The notes under the pieces: generated by a model
Told to the model about the DNA's origin: nothing
What the model saw: only the letters and a program-made list of their open reading frames with translations
Databases searched by the model: none
Origin: Floridanema evergladense
GTDB taxonomy: Bacteria > Cyanobacteriota > Cyanobacteriia > Cyanobacteriales > Aerosakkonemataceae
Length of the DNA stretch: 64,000 bases
Strand: one strand, 5' to 3'
NCBI RefSeq assembly: GCF_041929205.1
Contig: NZ_JBHFNT010000218.1
Part shown: in pieces, positions 1-8,642 of the stretch
How the letters are laid out: every line of letters begins with the position of its first letter
Numbering within the stretch: position 1 is the stretch's first letter
Translations under genes and position numbers: made by a program

Positions 1-136
<136 letters not shown>

Positions 137-212
137 TGGGGAGAGATCTAGAACTAGAAACTCCCCCTACCCCCTACCTCCCCCCCCACTTCTTCAACTC
201 CCAGTCCTCTTG

Positions 213-1061
213 TCACTCGGTTGCGGTTTCGGGTGGCATGATTACTTTTCGGGCTAATCCTACTACTTGCAGAAATTTAATTGCCCACCAAGTCATGTCA
301 AGTTCCCACCATTTCCATCCGGCTTTGGCGACGTTGGGGTAGGCGTGGTGGTTGTTGTGCCAACCTTCGCCGTAGGTGAGGATGGCTGCCCACCATAGGT
401 TTCCAGAGTTGTCGTTGGATTCAAATGTGCGATATCCTGCCATGTGAGTGGCAGAGTTAATTAACCAAGTGCTATGCCAGAGTATGACGGCTCGGACAAA
501 GACTCCGTAGATGACGAAAGGCCAACCGCCTAGAATATATAGCAGAATCCCTACGGGAATCTGAAGTAGGAGAAAATTATTATTTAACCAGCGGTAGAAG
601 GGATCTTTTACTAAATCAGGGGCGTACTGTTTATACTTTTCATAATCAAAAAATTCTTGACGGGGGTAAAATATCCAGAGCATATGGCTCCACCAGAAAC
701 CACGACGCGCTGAGTAAGGGTCTTTGTCTACATCTTCGGTGTGGAGGTGGTGTTGCCGATGTCCGGCTACCCAAAAGATCGGCCCGCCTTGCAGTGCGAG
801 TGCGCCAATGAGAGCGATCGCATACTCTACAGGTTTAGGTACTTGCAGGCTGCGGTGAGTTAGTAAGCGGTGATACCCTAAACAAATCCCAATGCTACCA
901 AATAACCAGTGAAGAAATATGGTTACACCTAAAGCAGACCAGGAGAAGAACCAGGGGGCAGTAAGCGCGATCGCATGAATCACACTAAAAAACACCACAC
1001 TCGACCAACTTAATTTCAAGGATTGCTCCTCTGAGGCAGTTTTTATTGAATCCAAGGTCAT
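213..1061 (-). CDS. desC: Acyl-lipid delta-9 fatty acid desaturase
   Basis: A 282-residue membrane di-iron desaturase that introduces the first (delta-9) double bond into acyl chains of membrane lipids, using ferredoxin in cyanobacteria. All three histidine boxes are visible: HRLLTH at residues 64-69, HRQHH at 101-105 and HNNHH at 235-239, spaced as in DesC. Hydrophobic stretches lie around 22-60, 80-98 and 164-200. The ATG start has AAGGA six bases upstream. It is transcribed divergently from a TetR-family gene across a 198-bp intergenic region with paired 19-bp repeats, which suggests that regulator controls it. The family call is firm; delta-9 specificity is inferred from overall similarity. 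Confidence 0.93.
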   Translation of the reverse strand: MTLDSIKTASEEQSLKLSWSSVVFFSVIHAIALTAPWFFSWSALGVTIFLHWLFGSIGICLGYHRLLTHRSLQVPKPVEYAIALIGALALQGGPIFWVAGHRQHHLHTEDVDKDPYSARRGFWWSHMLWIFYPRQEFFDYEKYKQYAPDLVKDPFYRWLNNNFLLLQIPVGILLYILGGWPFVIYGVFVRAVILWHSTWLINSATHMAGYRTFESNDNSGNLWWAAILTYGEGWHNNHHAYPNVAKAGWKWWELDMTWWAIKFLQVVGLARKVIMPPETATE

Positions 1062-1187
1062 AAAATTCCTTTTTTAACACGCCAAATTGAACCAGTGCCA
1101 AGCAAGACACAACTGGTTCGCTCAACCCCATGTACATTAACTAAAACTTACATTTGCTATGAAAGTAGTTACAGTAGGAGCAGAGAA

Positions 1188-1253
1188 TGCAAGTGATACT
1201 TACATTGTTTAGCCTATCAACGATTTGTATTTTTTGCAAGTGATACTTACATT
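1188..1253. promoter_or_regulatory. Paired 19-bp direct repeats between desC and tetR-like gene
   Basis: The sequence TGCAAGTGATACTTACATT occurs exactly twice, at 1188-1206 and 1235-1253, 47 bp apart, ending six bases before the ATG of the TetR-like gene. A looser relative (ACTTACATTTGC) lies at about 1146-1157. Two perfect copies in a divergent promoter region are what an operator for the adjacent TetR-family protein would look like. The assignment is inference. Confidence 0.55.
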
Positions 1254-1259
1254 TTACTC

Positions 1260-2465
1260 ATGGCGGCTCAACGAAATTCAACTCGACAGCGTTTAGTTCA
1301 TGCGGCACTTGAGTTATTTACGGCTCAGGGTGTCACGGAGACTACAACTAAGCAGATTGCAGAATTGGCGGATGTGAATGAAGTGACGATTTTCCGCCAG
1401 TTTGGAAATAAACATGGTTTGTTGTTAGCTGTAATTGAAGAGGCTGGCATATTTACTAATTTAGGACAAAATTTAGTCCAACAGGCGAGTCAGGCGAGCA
1501 GTATTTATCAAGCACTCAAAGATTATGCTACAGCTTGTTTGCAAGCATTGGAAGGAATTCCAGAGGTAGTGCGATCGGTTGTGGGAGAATCGGGACAGTA
1601 CCCAGCCCAAAATCGGGAAGCGCTAGGTCAAGGATTTACCCAAGCAAATCGGTATGTTGCGGAATATTTCGCTACGGTAATTAATACCGGACAATTGCAG
1701 ACTCATTTACCCGCAGAAAAACTGGCTAGTTTGCTCAATGGAATGTTGTTAGGATATGCGGTAATTGAGTTTACCAGTGAGTTCCACGAACTTTGGCAGA
1801 ATCGGGAGGATTTTTTAGAGAATTTGGTGACATTGTTTTTACATGGTGCAGTTTCACAAGCACCTCAATCTCCTATAGTTTCAGTGGAGAAAGTTGCTGA
1901 TTTACCCGCTGCTTTGGTGCATTCAATTCTGCAACGTGCCAAAAAAGTCGGGTGGCAAGATTATGCGTTGATGTATGTTTTGTTTGGGGCTGGATTGAGT
2001 GCGGCAGAAGTGGTAAGGTTAGAGCGATCGCACTATATCAAAGACACTCATCAGCAACTTTTACAAATCACCCAAGAAAAGATTCGCCAAGTTCCCCTTA
2101 ACCAATGGATTATGGGTAAACGCTATGGTTCCTATCAGCGAAATCCCCTAACCCAATGGTTAAAAAATCGTAAAGATAATCAATCAGCCTTATTTCTCAA
2201 TGAAAACGGCAACCCTCTTTCGGAAAACCAGTTACGCCAGAAATGGCAAGCATTAACCGCAGATTTACTCACCCCAGAAGGACAGCCTCCCCACATTGAG
2301 CAATCTCAACAAACTTGGTGCGTGGATATGCTAATCCGAGGAATCGATTTACCAAATTTGTCGATTCTTACTGGTTGGGATACAAGCAAATTACAGCCTT
2401 ATGTTCATCGAGCTAAGGAAAAAGCAGCCTTAGAACAAGCTTCCCGTCTCGACCAGAAAATCTAA
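1260..2465 (+). CDS. TetR-family regulator fused to a degenerate tyrosine-recombinase-like domain
   Basis: 401 residues. Residues 1-60 form a TetR helix-turn-helix (recognition part around TTKQIAELADVNEVTIFRQF), followed by a TetR-type ligand domain to about 200. Residues about 215-390 resemble the catalytic domain of phage integrases/XerC: GLSAAEVVRL where the family has GLRxxE, KIRQVPL at the beta-hairpin, and a final segment ending in QPYVHRAKEKA with the tyrosine position kept. Both catalytic arginines appear replaced (GLS for GLR, QQT for RHT), so the domain probably only binds DNA. It is divergent from desC with twin repeats between, so a lipid-desaturation regulator is plausible. TetR call firm; recombinase-like tail fairly clear by pattern only. 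Confidence 0.8.
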   Translation: MAAQRNSTRQRLVHAALELFTAQGVTETTTKQIAELADVNEVTIFRQFGNKHGLLLAVIEEAGIFTNLGQNLVQQASQASSIYQALKDYATACLQALEGIPEVVRSVVGESGQYPAQNREALGQGFTQANRYVAEYFATVINTGQLQTHLPAEKLASLLNGMLLGYAVIEFTSEFHELWQNREDFLENLVTLFLHGAVSQAPQSPIVSVEKVADLPAALVHSILQRAKKVGWQDYALMYVLFGAGLSAAEVVRLERSHYIKDTHQQLLQITQEKIRQVPLNQWIMGKRYGSYQRNPLTQWLKNRKDNQSALFLNENGNPLSENQLRQKWQALTADLLTPEGQPPHIEQSQQTWCVDMLIRGIDLPNLSILTGWDTSKLQPYVHRAKEKAALEQASRLDQKI

Positions 2466-2591
2466 CATTAAGTAAATTCATTAAGATTAGTAACAAGTTT
2501 CCACCTAGAGCTAGAGGTAATGATTAATGCTAAAGAAAAAATGGGTACTAAAAACTTATAGAGTGCATTAGTGAAAACAGGAAGTCAATGT

Positions 2592-3977
2592 ATGTCGCCT
2601 GAATCCCCCGAAAAAGAAACGATCTTAATCATTGATGATAGTCCTACTAACATAGTGTTACTTTCGGAGTTATTACAAGAATCAGGATATACCGTTTGGA
2701 TCGCCAGAGATGGTGAAACAGCTATTTGTAAAGTAACAGAAGAATTGCCCGATCTAATTTTATTAGATGTGTTGATGCCGGGACCTGACGGATTTGAAAT
2801 TTGCCAAAGGTTGAAGTCTAATCCTTTAACAGATGAAGTTCCGATTATTTTTATGACTGCGCTTTCTGACCCTGTAGATAAAGTGAAAGGGATGAATTTA
2901 GGAGCAGTTGATTATATCACGAAACCATTTCGCCAAGAAGAAGTATTAGCCCGGGTTAAAACTCATTTAAAAATTCGCAAATTAACCCGATCGCTAGCGA
3001 AGCAAAATCAACTACTTAAACAAGAAATTCAAGAAAAAATTGCTGCTGAAGCCAGCTTACAAAAGCTGACAGAGGAATTAGAAAAACGGGTAGAAGAGCG
3101 CACTGCTGAATTGACTAAAGCAATGTATGATTTGCAAAAAGCGCAAGTGCAACTAGTCCAAAAAGAAAAGATGTCTACTTTGGGTCAATTAGTTGCTGGT
3201 GTGGCTCACGAAATTAATAATCCGATTAATTTTATTGCTGTTAATCTGACTCATGTGGAAAAATATATCGAAGATTTGCTAGAACACTTACAGCTTTACC
3301 AAGAAAAATTTTCCAATCCTGGTAATGAAATCGAAAATCATGCAGAAGAAATTGAATTAGAATTTTTAGTGGAGGACTTACCAAGTATAGTGGCTTCGAT
3401 GCAAACGGGAACGGAGAGAATTAATCAAATTAGTGTTTCGTTAAGAATTTTTTCGCGATCGGATACTAGCACTAAAGTAGCAGTGAATATCCATGAGGGA
3501 ATTGATAGTACATTGATGATTTTGAAGCATCGCCTTAAAGCTAATGAAAATCGTCCGGCGATCGAAGTTATTAAACAATATGGCATCTTACCTTTAGTAG
3601 AATGCTACGCCGGACAACTGAATCAGGTATTTATGAATCTGCTTTCTAATGCCATTGATGCTTTTGATGAGTATAGTCAAGCCTACTCATACAAGGAATT
3701 AGAGCTAAATCCCAGTAAAATTATTATCAATACAGAACATCAGGAAAAAGAACAGCAAATCCTGATTCGGATCAATGATAATGGGCCTGGAATGTTACCA
3801 GAAGCTCAAGCACATCTTTTTGAGCCTTTATTTACTACTAAACCTTTAGGAAAAGGCACTGGTTTAGGATTATCTATCAGTCATCAAATTGTAGTAGAAA
3901 AACATGGAGGTCAGTTAACTTGTAATTCTGTTCCCGGAAAAGGAGTAGAATTTATAATTGCTTTACCATTATATTAA
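2592..3977 (+). CDS. Hybrid response regulator-histidine kinase
   Basis: Cytoplasmic two-component protein of 461 residues: receiver domain at about 11-125 with DD and phospho-acceptor D59 (LILLDVLMP), a coiled coil at about 130-195, a HisKA-type dimerisation segment with H206 in AHEINNP, and a HATPase with N box (NLLSNAIDAF) and G boxes (DNGPGM, GKGTGLGL). I chose ATG 2592 because AGGAAG lies 8 bases upstream; an in-frame GTG at 2571 is the alternative. The kinase half is closely similar to that of the CBS-kinase at 27444-29561, so the two are paralogous. The input signal is unknown. Confidence 0.9.
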   Translation: MSPESPEKETILIIDDSPTNIVLLSELLQESGYTVWIARDGETAICKVTEELPDLILLDVLMPGPDGFEICQRLKSNPLTDEVPIIFMTALSDPVDKVKGMNLGAVDYITKPFRQEEVLARVKTHLKIRKLTRSLAKQNQLLKQEIQEKIAAEASLQKLTEELEKRVEERTAELTKAMYDLQKAQVQLVQKEKMSTLGQLVAGVAHEINNPINFIAVNLTHVEKYIEDLLEHLQLYQEKFSNPGNEIENHAEEIELEFLVEDLPSIVASMQTGTERINQISVSLRIFSRSDTSTKVAVNIHEGIDSTLMILKHRLKANENRPAIEVIKQYGILPLVECYAGQLNQVFMNLLSNAIDAFDEYSQAYSYKELELNPSKIIINTEHQEKEQQILIRINDNGPGMLPEAQAHLFEPLFTTKPLGKGTGLGLSISHQIVVEKHGGQLTCNSVPGKGVEFIIALPLY

Positions 3978-4060
3978 TTTACTTGGTAAAAAGTTGTTTT
4001 TGCTACCAATAATATGGTAATAACATTGTACATCTTAAGTGATGTTATATTGTGCTAAAT

Positions 4061-4750
4061 ATGGGACTTTTTGTAGAATCTGAACCTTATCCTTTTCCTT
4101 TCAATGGGGATTTACGCCCGGAAAATACAGTTTTGCTAGTAATTGATATGCAAACTGATTTTTGTGGGATTGGTGGTTATGTGGATAAAATGGGTTATGA
4201 TTTATCGTTAACTAGAGCGCCAATTGAGCCAATTAAGAAAGTTTTAGAAGTACTTCGCGCCAAGAATTTTCCCATCATGCACACTCGCGAAGGACATCGC
4301 AGCGACTTATCCGATTTGCCTGAAAATAAGCAATGGCGGAGTCGTCAAATTGGTGCGGGAATTGGCGATCGCGGCCCTTGTGGGAAAATATTAGTTAGAG
4401 GTGAGGCGGGATGGGAAATTATTCCCGAACTTGCACCTTTACCGGGAGAAACGATTATTGATAAGCCAGGTAAAGGAAGTTTTTACGCTACAGATTTGGA
4501 TTTATTGCTGAGAAAAAAAGGGATTCAAAATATTGTTTTAACTGGAATTACTACCGATGTTTGCGTGCATACTACGATGCGGGAAGCGAACGATCGCGGA
4601 TATGAATGTTTGCTCTTATCTGATTGTACTGGAGCAACCGACTACGGCAATTATTTAGCGGCGTTGAAAATGATTACCATGCAAGGTGGTGTGTTTGGTG
4701 CGATCGCCAACTCAGAAGCATTCCTGAAAGTAATTCAAGAAAACTTTTAA
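4061..4750 (+). CDS. Isochorismatase-family cysteine hydrolase, biuret-hydrolase-like
   Basis: About 229 residues. The catalytic triad is visible as D29 (LVIDMQTDF), K135 (IIDKPGKGSF) and C168 after a TTDV turn (GITTDVCVHT). The stretches GGYVDKMGYDLSL and GATDYGN closely match my memory of biuret amidohydrolase (BiuH), which splits biuret to allophanate and ammonia, and the triad spacing agrees. Nearby genes are not nitrogen genes, so the substrate is inferred. A GTG three codons upstream (4052) is an alternative start; neither start has a clear Shine-Dalgarno. Confidence 0.85.
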   Translation: MGLFVESEPYPFPFNGDLRPENTVLLVIDMQTDFCGIGGYVDKMGYDLSLTRAPIEPIKKVLEVLRAKNFPIMHTREGHRSDLSDLPENKQWRSRQIGAGIGDRGPCGKILVRGEAGWEIIPELAPLPGETIIDKPGKGSFYATDLDLLLRKKGIQNIVLTGITTDVCVHTTMREANDRGYECLLLSDCTGATDYGNYLAALKMITMQGGVFGAIANSEAFLKVIQENF

Positions 4751-4884
4751 GCGACTTCAGTAATTTTGCTGTTGCTACTTACGTCAATCACCCAAGTAGG
4801 TGAATCAATAGGATGAGGCTTATTTACAGAGCAAGTTTTAACTTAAAAGTAGGGAGTTGAACGTAAGTCAACGAATTACCTGAA

Positions 4885-5208
4885 ATGATGAAAAATTTGC
4901 TCGATTCAAAAATCGTGACTGAAACAGGTGATGATTTCCAGTTACAAGGGGTTTTAGCAGAACGAGAGTTACAATATGAAGATGCTACCCCGGAAGAAAT
5001 TTTGGATTTGCTAGCCGAAGCAGTAGACTCTTACACTTTTTTAGCTGCTGAACTTTCGCTAAAGTTGAGACAGATTGCTAGGGAAGAAATTAAGTTTTTA
5101 CTTTCTGTTTATCAGGAAAGTGTCCTTAAAGCACCTTCTCAAGCCACTATCAATTTTCTGGTTTATCGGGCTTGTAAAATTACTAATGAGATGTTGCTGC
5201 AAAATTAA
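4885..5208 (+). CDS. Small uncharacterised protein
   Basis: 107 residues, acidic, predicted mostly helical, with no signal peptide, membrane segment or motif I recognise. The frame begins with two consecutive ATG codons (4885 and 4888). It stands alone between the hydrolase gene and a terminator-like hairpin at 5295-5340. I cannot assign a function. Confidence 0.6.
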   Translation: MMKNLLDSKIVTETGDDFQLQGVLAERELQYEDATPEEILDLLAEAVDSYTFLAAELSLKLRQIAREEIKFLLSVYQESVLKAPSQATINFLVYRACKITNEMLLQN

Positions 5209-5294
5209 CCAGTTGGATGATCCAAATGGATGAAGTTAACTTTTTGGCTCAGATGCTACAAAGAATATAGACAAAGAAAGGCTAAAGCTATTTT

Positions 5295-5340
5295 CAGGCA
5301 AAAGGAATGGTAACATACTTTTCTTTTGCCTGTTTATTTT
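5295..5340 (+). terminator. Rho-independent terminator candidate
   Basis: CAGGCAAAAG (5295-5304) pairs with CTTTTGCCTG (5323-5332), followed by a T-rich tail ending at 5340. It lies 87 bases past the stop of the 107-residue ORF and probably ends that transcript. Confidence 0.6.
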
Positions 5341-5423
5341 CTCATATTTTGGTTGATTAATTGCTAAATTTAATATATTTAAATATAGTGAGCCTAAATG
5401 ATTCGTGAAAAAGATTTTTTTTG

Positions 5424-5551
5424 AACCGCGTTCGCGTAGCGTGTGCGTAGCACGTAAGACGCGAAGAGCGCGAAGAAAGAAGAGAAGAAGTGTTTCTCGT
5501 TCCCAGGTTCAACCTGGGAACGAAGTGAAAGGAGGTTCTACCTCCGTTGCT
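5424..5551. repeat. Cyanobacterial interspersed palindromic repeat cluster
   Basis: A run of CGCG/GCGTAGC-type short repeats is followed by a 25-bp palindrome at 5498-5522 (12-bp arms, CGTTCCCAGGTT) and a 15-bp palindrome at 5531-5545 (GGAGGT/ACCTCC). These are typical dispersed non-coding repeats of filamentous cyanobacteria. An open frame runs through them into the next gene, but its translation there is Arg/Ser-rich and not protein-like, so I start the gene after them. Confidence 0.75.
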
Positions 5552-5581
5552 GCAAGATCTCAGATGAGGAACAATGGAAAA

Positions 5582-5983
5582 ATGACCCTTACTTTTAATC
5601 CAGAAAATTACAAACAATTATTAATTACTTATCTTCCCAGAGTGATAAAAACTGAAGCAGAGAATGAGAAAGCTTTAGGTATTGTCGAAGATTTAATGCA
5701 CCGAAAACGGACTCTTGAAGAAGATGAGTTATATCAGCTTTTAGTTACTTTAATTGAAAAGTTTGAGCAAGAACATTATCAGCCTAATCAGCAGAATAAT
5801 CCAGAATCAATGCTTTTGTTTCTTTTAGAAGATTCTGGTAAAAGCATCAGTGATTTACAAGCTGTGTTAGGTTCAAAAACTGCGGTTGATGAGATTGTGC
5901 AAGGACAAACCAAAATTTCCCCAGAACAAGCTAGAAAAATTGCAGCGTTTTTTCATGTAGATCCGAGCATATTTACTGAATAG
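5582..5983 (+). CDS. HigA-like helix-turn-helix antitoxin domain protein
   Basis: 133 residues from ATG 5582 (GAGGA 11 bases upstream; ATG 5564 is also in frame). The N-terminal half is helical; the C-terminal 65 residues (SISDLQAVLGSKTAVDEIV, then ISPEQARKIAAFFHVDPSIF) match the HTH form of HigA-type antitoxins, including the cyanobacterial variant with a long N-terminal extension. No HigB toxin ORF is visible next to it: upstream are the terminator and repeats, downstream is the convergent helicase gene. It may therefore be an orphan antitoxin or a stand-alone regulator. Confidence 0.75.
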   Translation: MTLTFNPENYKQLLITYLPRVIKTEAENEKALGIVEDLMHRKRTLEEDELYQLLVTLIEKFEQEHYQPNQQNNPESMLLFLLEDSGKSISDLQAVLGSKTAVDEIVQGQTKISPEQARKIAAFFHVDPSIFTE

Positions 5984-5996
5984 ATTCAACTATAAA

Positions 5997-8273
5997 TTAA
6001 TTGGAAATTATCGATAAAGAAATTACTGATTGGGGAAATTTACTCATTAAAGCTGGTAAAATTGGGCAAGGGAGTTGATCTTGTAAATTTTCCGGTTTAC
6101 TCCAAATAAAAGGTGCTTTTTGAGCAGCTGACATCCATAATAATCGTTTTGCTCTCGTCATTGCTACATATAAAAGCCGGAATTCTTCAGCTGTTTTTAA
6201 ATAACCTGCTTGTTGCCAAGCATCCATGATTTCTGGTAATTCTACTTCTGGATTATGTAGGCTGGCGCGAATTTGGGCACGGGCGACTTCTGCTAATGTA
6301 AAATTGCCTAAAAATTGGGCTGGGGTGGGTATTCGCAAGTTTCCGGGAATCATATTTGCGTGTAAAAATGGGAGAAAAACATAATCCCAATCTAACCCTT
6401 TGGCTTTGTGCATGGTGATAATTGTTAATCTTCCCGGTTGTGTATATTGACTTTCGTTTGCTTCGGTGTCTACTGGTTCAAATTTCTCGGAACTGACTAT
6501 TTCACTTAAAGCATTGAGGATGTTATTCATGGAAAGAGAACCGGAAATTTGTCTGGCTATTCTTTCGGCTAATTTGTCAGCGGTGGCTAGTTCTGTTTGG
6601 TCGTAATTTAATGCTAATGCCAAAAAAGTAATCATTTGATAAATGGGTAATTCTAATCTGGCGCGGAGTAATTTGCGACAAAAACTACTAGCTTTTATGA
6701 CATCTTCTGATTGGGGTGGATCGAGAGGACTGGGATAGAGAAATTGTTCTGGTAAACTAGCAAGGGCGTTCAAATCTTGCGGGGGAATTAATTGTCTGGT
6801 GACTAATACTTCTAAGGCGGATTTTAAGTAGTCGGGGGAATGGGGTCGATCGAGAAATTGCAACAAAAATAAAACTTCAGCAGGAACGTGAGAATGTCGA
6901 TCGCGTTCTGCAACTTCATAAATCTCGATTTGAGTGCCAAATTCCTGCTTTAATTGTTGATGCACAAATCGCCCTTGGTCGTTAGTTCTTACTAATACCG
7001 CTGCTGACCTTCGTTCCTGGGGAAATTCAGCAAAAAGTTCAATAATTCTTTGACCGATTAACTTGACACTTTGGTAAGTATCTTTAGGAAGATAAATTTC
7101 TAAACCTCGACCAACTGGGGTTGGATTAGCATCAGGTTGCGGATCGTTTATATCCACAGGTAGAATCATTTGCGGGCGAAAAGGTTGTTCTGTTCCTGCT
7201 AATTTCGAGTTATTTACCCAGCTTAAAACAAAGTTAGCCGCATTAATAATTACCTGACTACTGCGACCCGCCCGATCCATTGTGGCTAATAATCCTTGCA
7301 TTTCACAATTATTACAAAAACGGCGAAAATAAATCGGATCTGCGGGGGTAAAAGTGGAATTAATCGCTTGATTTGGATCGCCAACTCTGACTAAATTTGG
7401 TGGTGCATTGGGATTATCTGAATCTGTAGAGAGAATTTCTAAAAGTCTGGTTTGTAAAGGGGAAGAATCTTGGGCTTCATCTTCAAAAACAGCGAATACT
7501 TGACTTTGTAAAGTTCGCCTTGCGCTGGGATTGTCCAAAACTTTTAAAGCTGATAAAATCATTTCATCGTAATCGATAAAATCACGGGTTTTGAGTAAGT
7601 CTTGGTAATTTTGGTAGAGTTGGGCTGCGATCGCTAAAATCCCATAACCATCAGTTGATTGTTCGCTAATTTCCCAAAGTTTTCCCGGCAAATAACCAGA
7701 ACTTTTCGCCTCATGAATTACCGTTTTTGCTAACTCAGGTAAAACTTCCGTTCTTAACACCGACTGACGGCGCAATCTTTCCGTTTCTTCGCCATCAAAT
7801 TGTATACCTTCGAGTAAAACTTGAAACTGTCGCGGATAATCAATAATCCATTTTTCCACTGCGGCGCGAATTAACCGATGACTTTGATTCGCATTAATTA
7901 CTGTGAGATTGTCTAAATTTAAACCGGATAAATCGGGATAACGAGTAGCAATATTTAATGCTAAACCATGTAAAGTTTGAACTACAAAACCTGTTTGAGG
8001 TAAAGATAATTTTTCTCGTAAATATTCTCGAATTTTCGCTTTAATATTAGCTGCTGCCGATCGAGTGAAAGTCACAACTACTAATTGCTTGCGGTTGTGG
8101 AGTTGGTGACGGGCGATCGCGATCGCCGCTGCACCAGCCATCCCCGTTGATTTTCCCGCACCTGGAACCGCTGACACTGCCAAAGGCCCAGATTGCCAGT
8201 CTGCCATTTGTCTTTGTCCCGATCGCAGGCTATTTCTAATTTTTTGTAGCGCTAGTTCTATATTGGGGTTCAT
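5997..8273 (-). CDS. UvrD/PcrA-family ATP-dependent DNA helicase
   Basis: 758 residues, superfamily 1A helicase translocating 3'-5' on single-stranded DNA. Motif I is VPGAGKST (36-43), Ia VVVTFTRSAA, motif II DEAQDSS near 265, motif III around VGDPNQAI, motif V TIITMHKAKGLDWDYVF and motif VI YVAMTRAKRLLW. It probably acts in repair or replication-fork processing. It lacks the extra C-terminal nuclease of AddA-type proteins. It is convergent with the HigA-like gene, with only 13 bases between stops, and divergent from the Ser/Thr kinase. Confidence 0.92.
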   Translation of the reverse strand: MNPNIELALQKIRNSLRSGQRQMADWQSGPLAVSAVPGAGKSTGMAGAAAIAIARHQLHNRKQLVVVTFTRSAAANIKAKIREYLREKLSLPQTGFVVQTLHGLALNIATRYPDLSGLNLDNLTVINANQSHRLIRAAVEKWIIDYPRQFQVLLEGIQFDGEETERLRRQSVLRTEVLPELAKTVIHEAKSSGYLPGKLWEISEQSTDGYGILAIAAQLYQNYQDLLKTRDFIDYDEMILSALKVLDNPSARRTLQSQVFAVFEDEAQDSSPLQTRLLEILSTDSDNPNAPPNLVRVGDPNQAINSTFTPADPIYFRRFCNNCEMQGLLATMDRAGRSSQVIINAANFVLSWVNNSKLAGTEQPFRPQMILPVDINDPQPDANPTPVGRGLEIYLPKDTYQSVKLIGQRIIELFAEFPQERRSAAVLVRTNDQGRFVHQQLKQEFGTQIEIYEVAERDRHSHVPAEVLFLLQFLDRPHSPDYLKSALEVLVTRQLIPPQDLNALASLPEQFLYPSPLDPPQSEDVIKASSFCRKLLRARLELPIYQMITFLALALNYDQTELATADKLAERIARQISGSLSMNNILNALSEIVSSEKFEPVDTEANESQYTQPGRLTIITMHKAKGLDWDYVFLPFLHANMIPGNLRIPTPAQFLGNFTLAEVARAQIRASLHNPEVELPEIMDAWQQAGYLKTAEEFRLLYVAMTRAKRLLWMSAAQKAPFIWSKPENLQDQLPCPILPALMSKFPQSVISLSIISN

Positions 8274-8307
8274 TCAGGCAAAATTAATATTAAAGACTAA
8301 CTTTTCC

Positions 8308-8338
8308 GGCTAATAGTTGAAATTCTCTGCTATTAGCC
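8308..8338. promoter_or_regulatory. 9-bp inverted repeat in a divergent intergenic region
   Basis: GGCTAATAG (8308-8316) and CTATTAGCC (8330-8338) form a perfect inverted repeat with a 13-base spacer, in the 369-bp gap (8274-8642) between the divergent helicase and kinase genes. It could be an operator or a leader hairpin of the helicase mRNA. I see no other feature in this AT-rich gap. Confidence 0.35.
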
Positions 8339-8642
8339 TATTAAACAAAATTTTAGTGCAATTACCGACCAATAAGTAATTTTATACTTGTGTTTAACTC
8401 ATCAATTTTAACCACAAAACGAAATTGATTAGCTTCCAGTTGAAGTTACATTAGCAGTTTTCCAGAAACTTTCTTAAAATTGGGAATGTTATCAGAAAAA
8501 TTTTTGTGCTTTTTTATTGCATCTAGCAATTAGCACACAGTTCTTTATATGTCAATGGCTAATGAATGTAAAATTTTATAACGTGACTTTACCATTGACC
8601 GACATATTAAAATCGTTTACAACTCCTCAGCAAAACAAATCT

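Noticed and set aside
2571..2591. GTG 2571 as start of the hybrid kinase
   Set aside because: ATG 2592 has AGGAAG at the right distance and gives a typical receiver-domain N terminus.
5405..5581. N-terminal extension of the HigA-like frame
   Set aside because: Encoded by dispersed palindromic repeats; Arg/Ser-rich translation is not protein-like.
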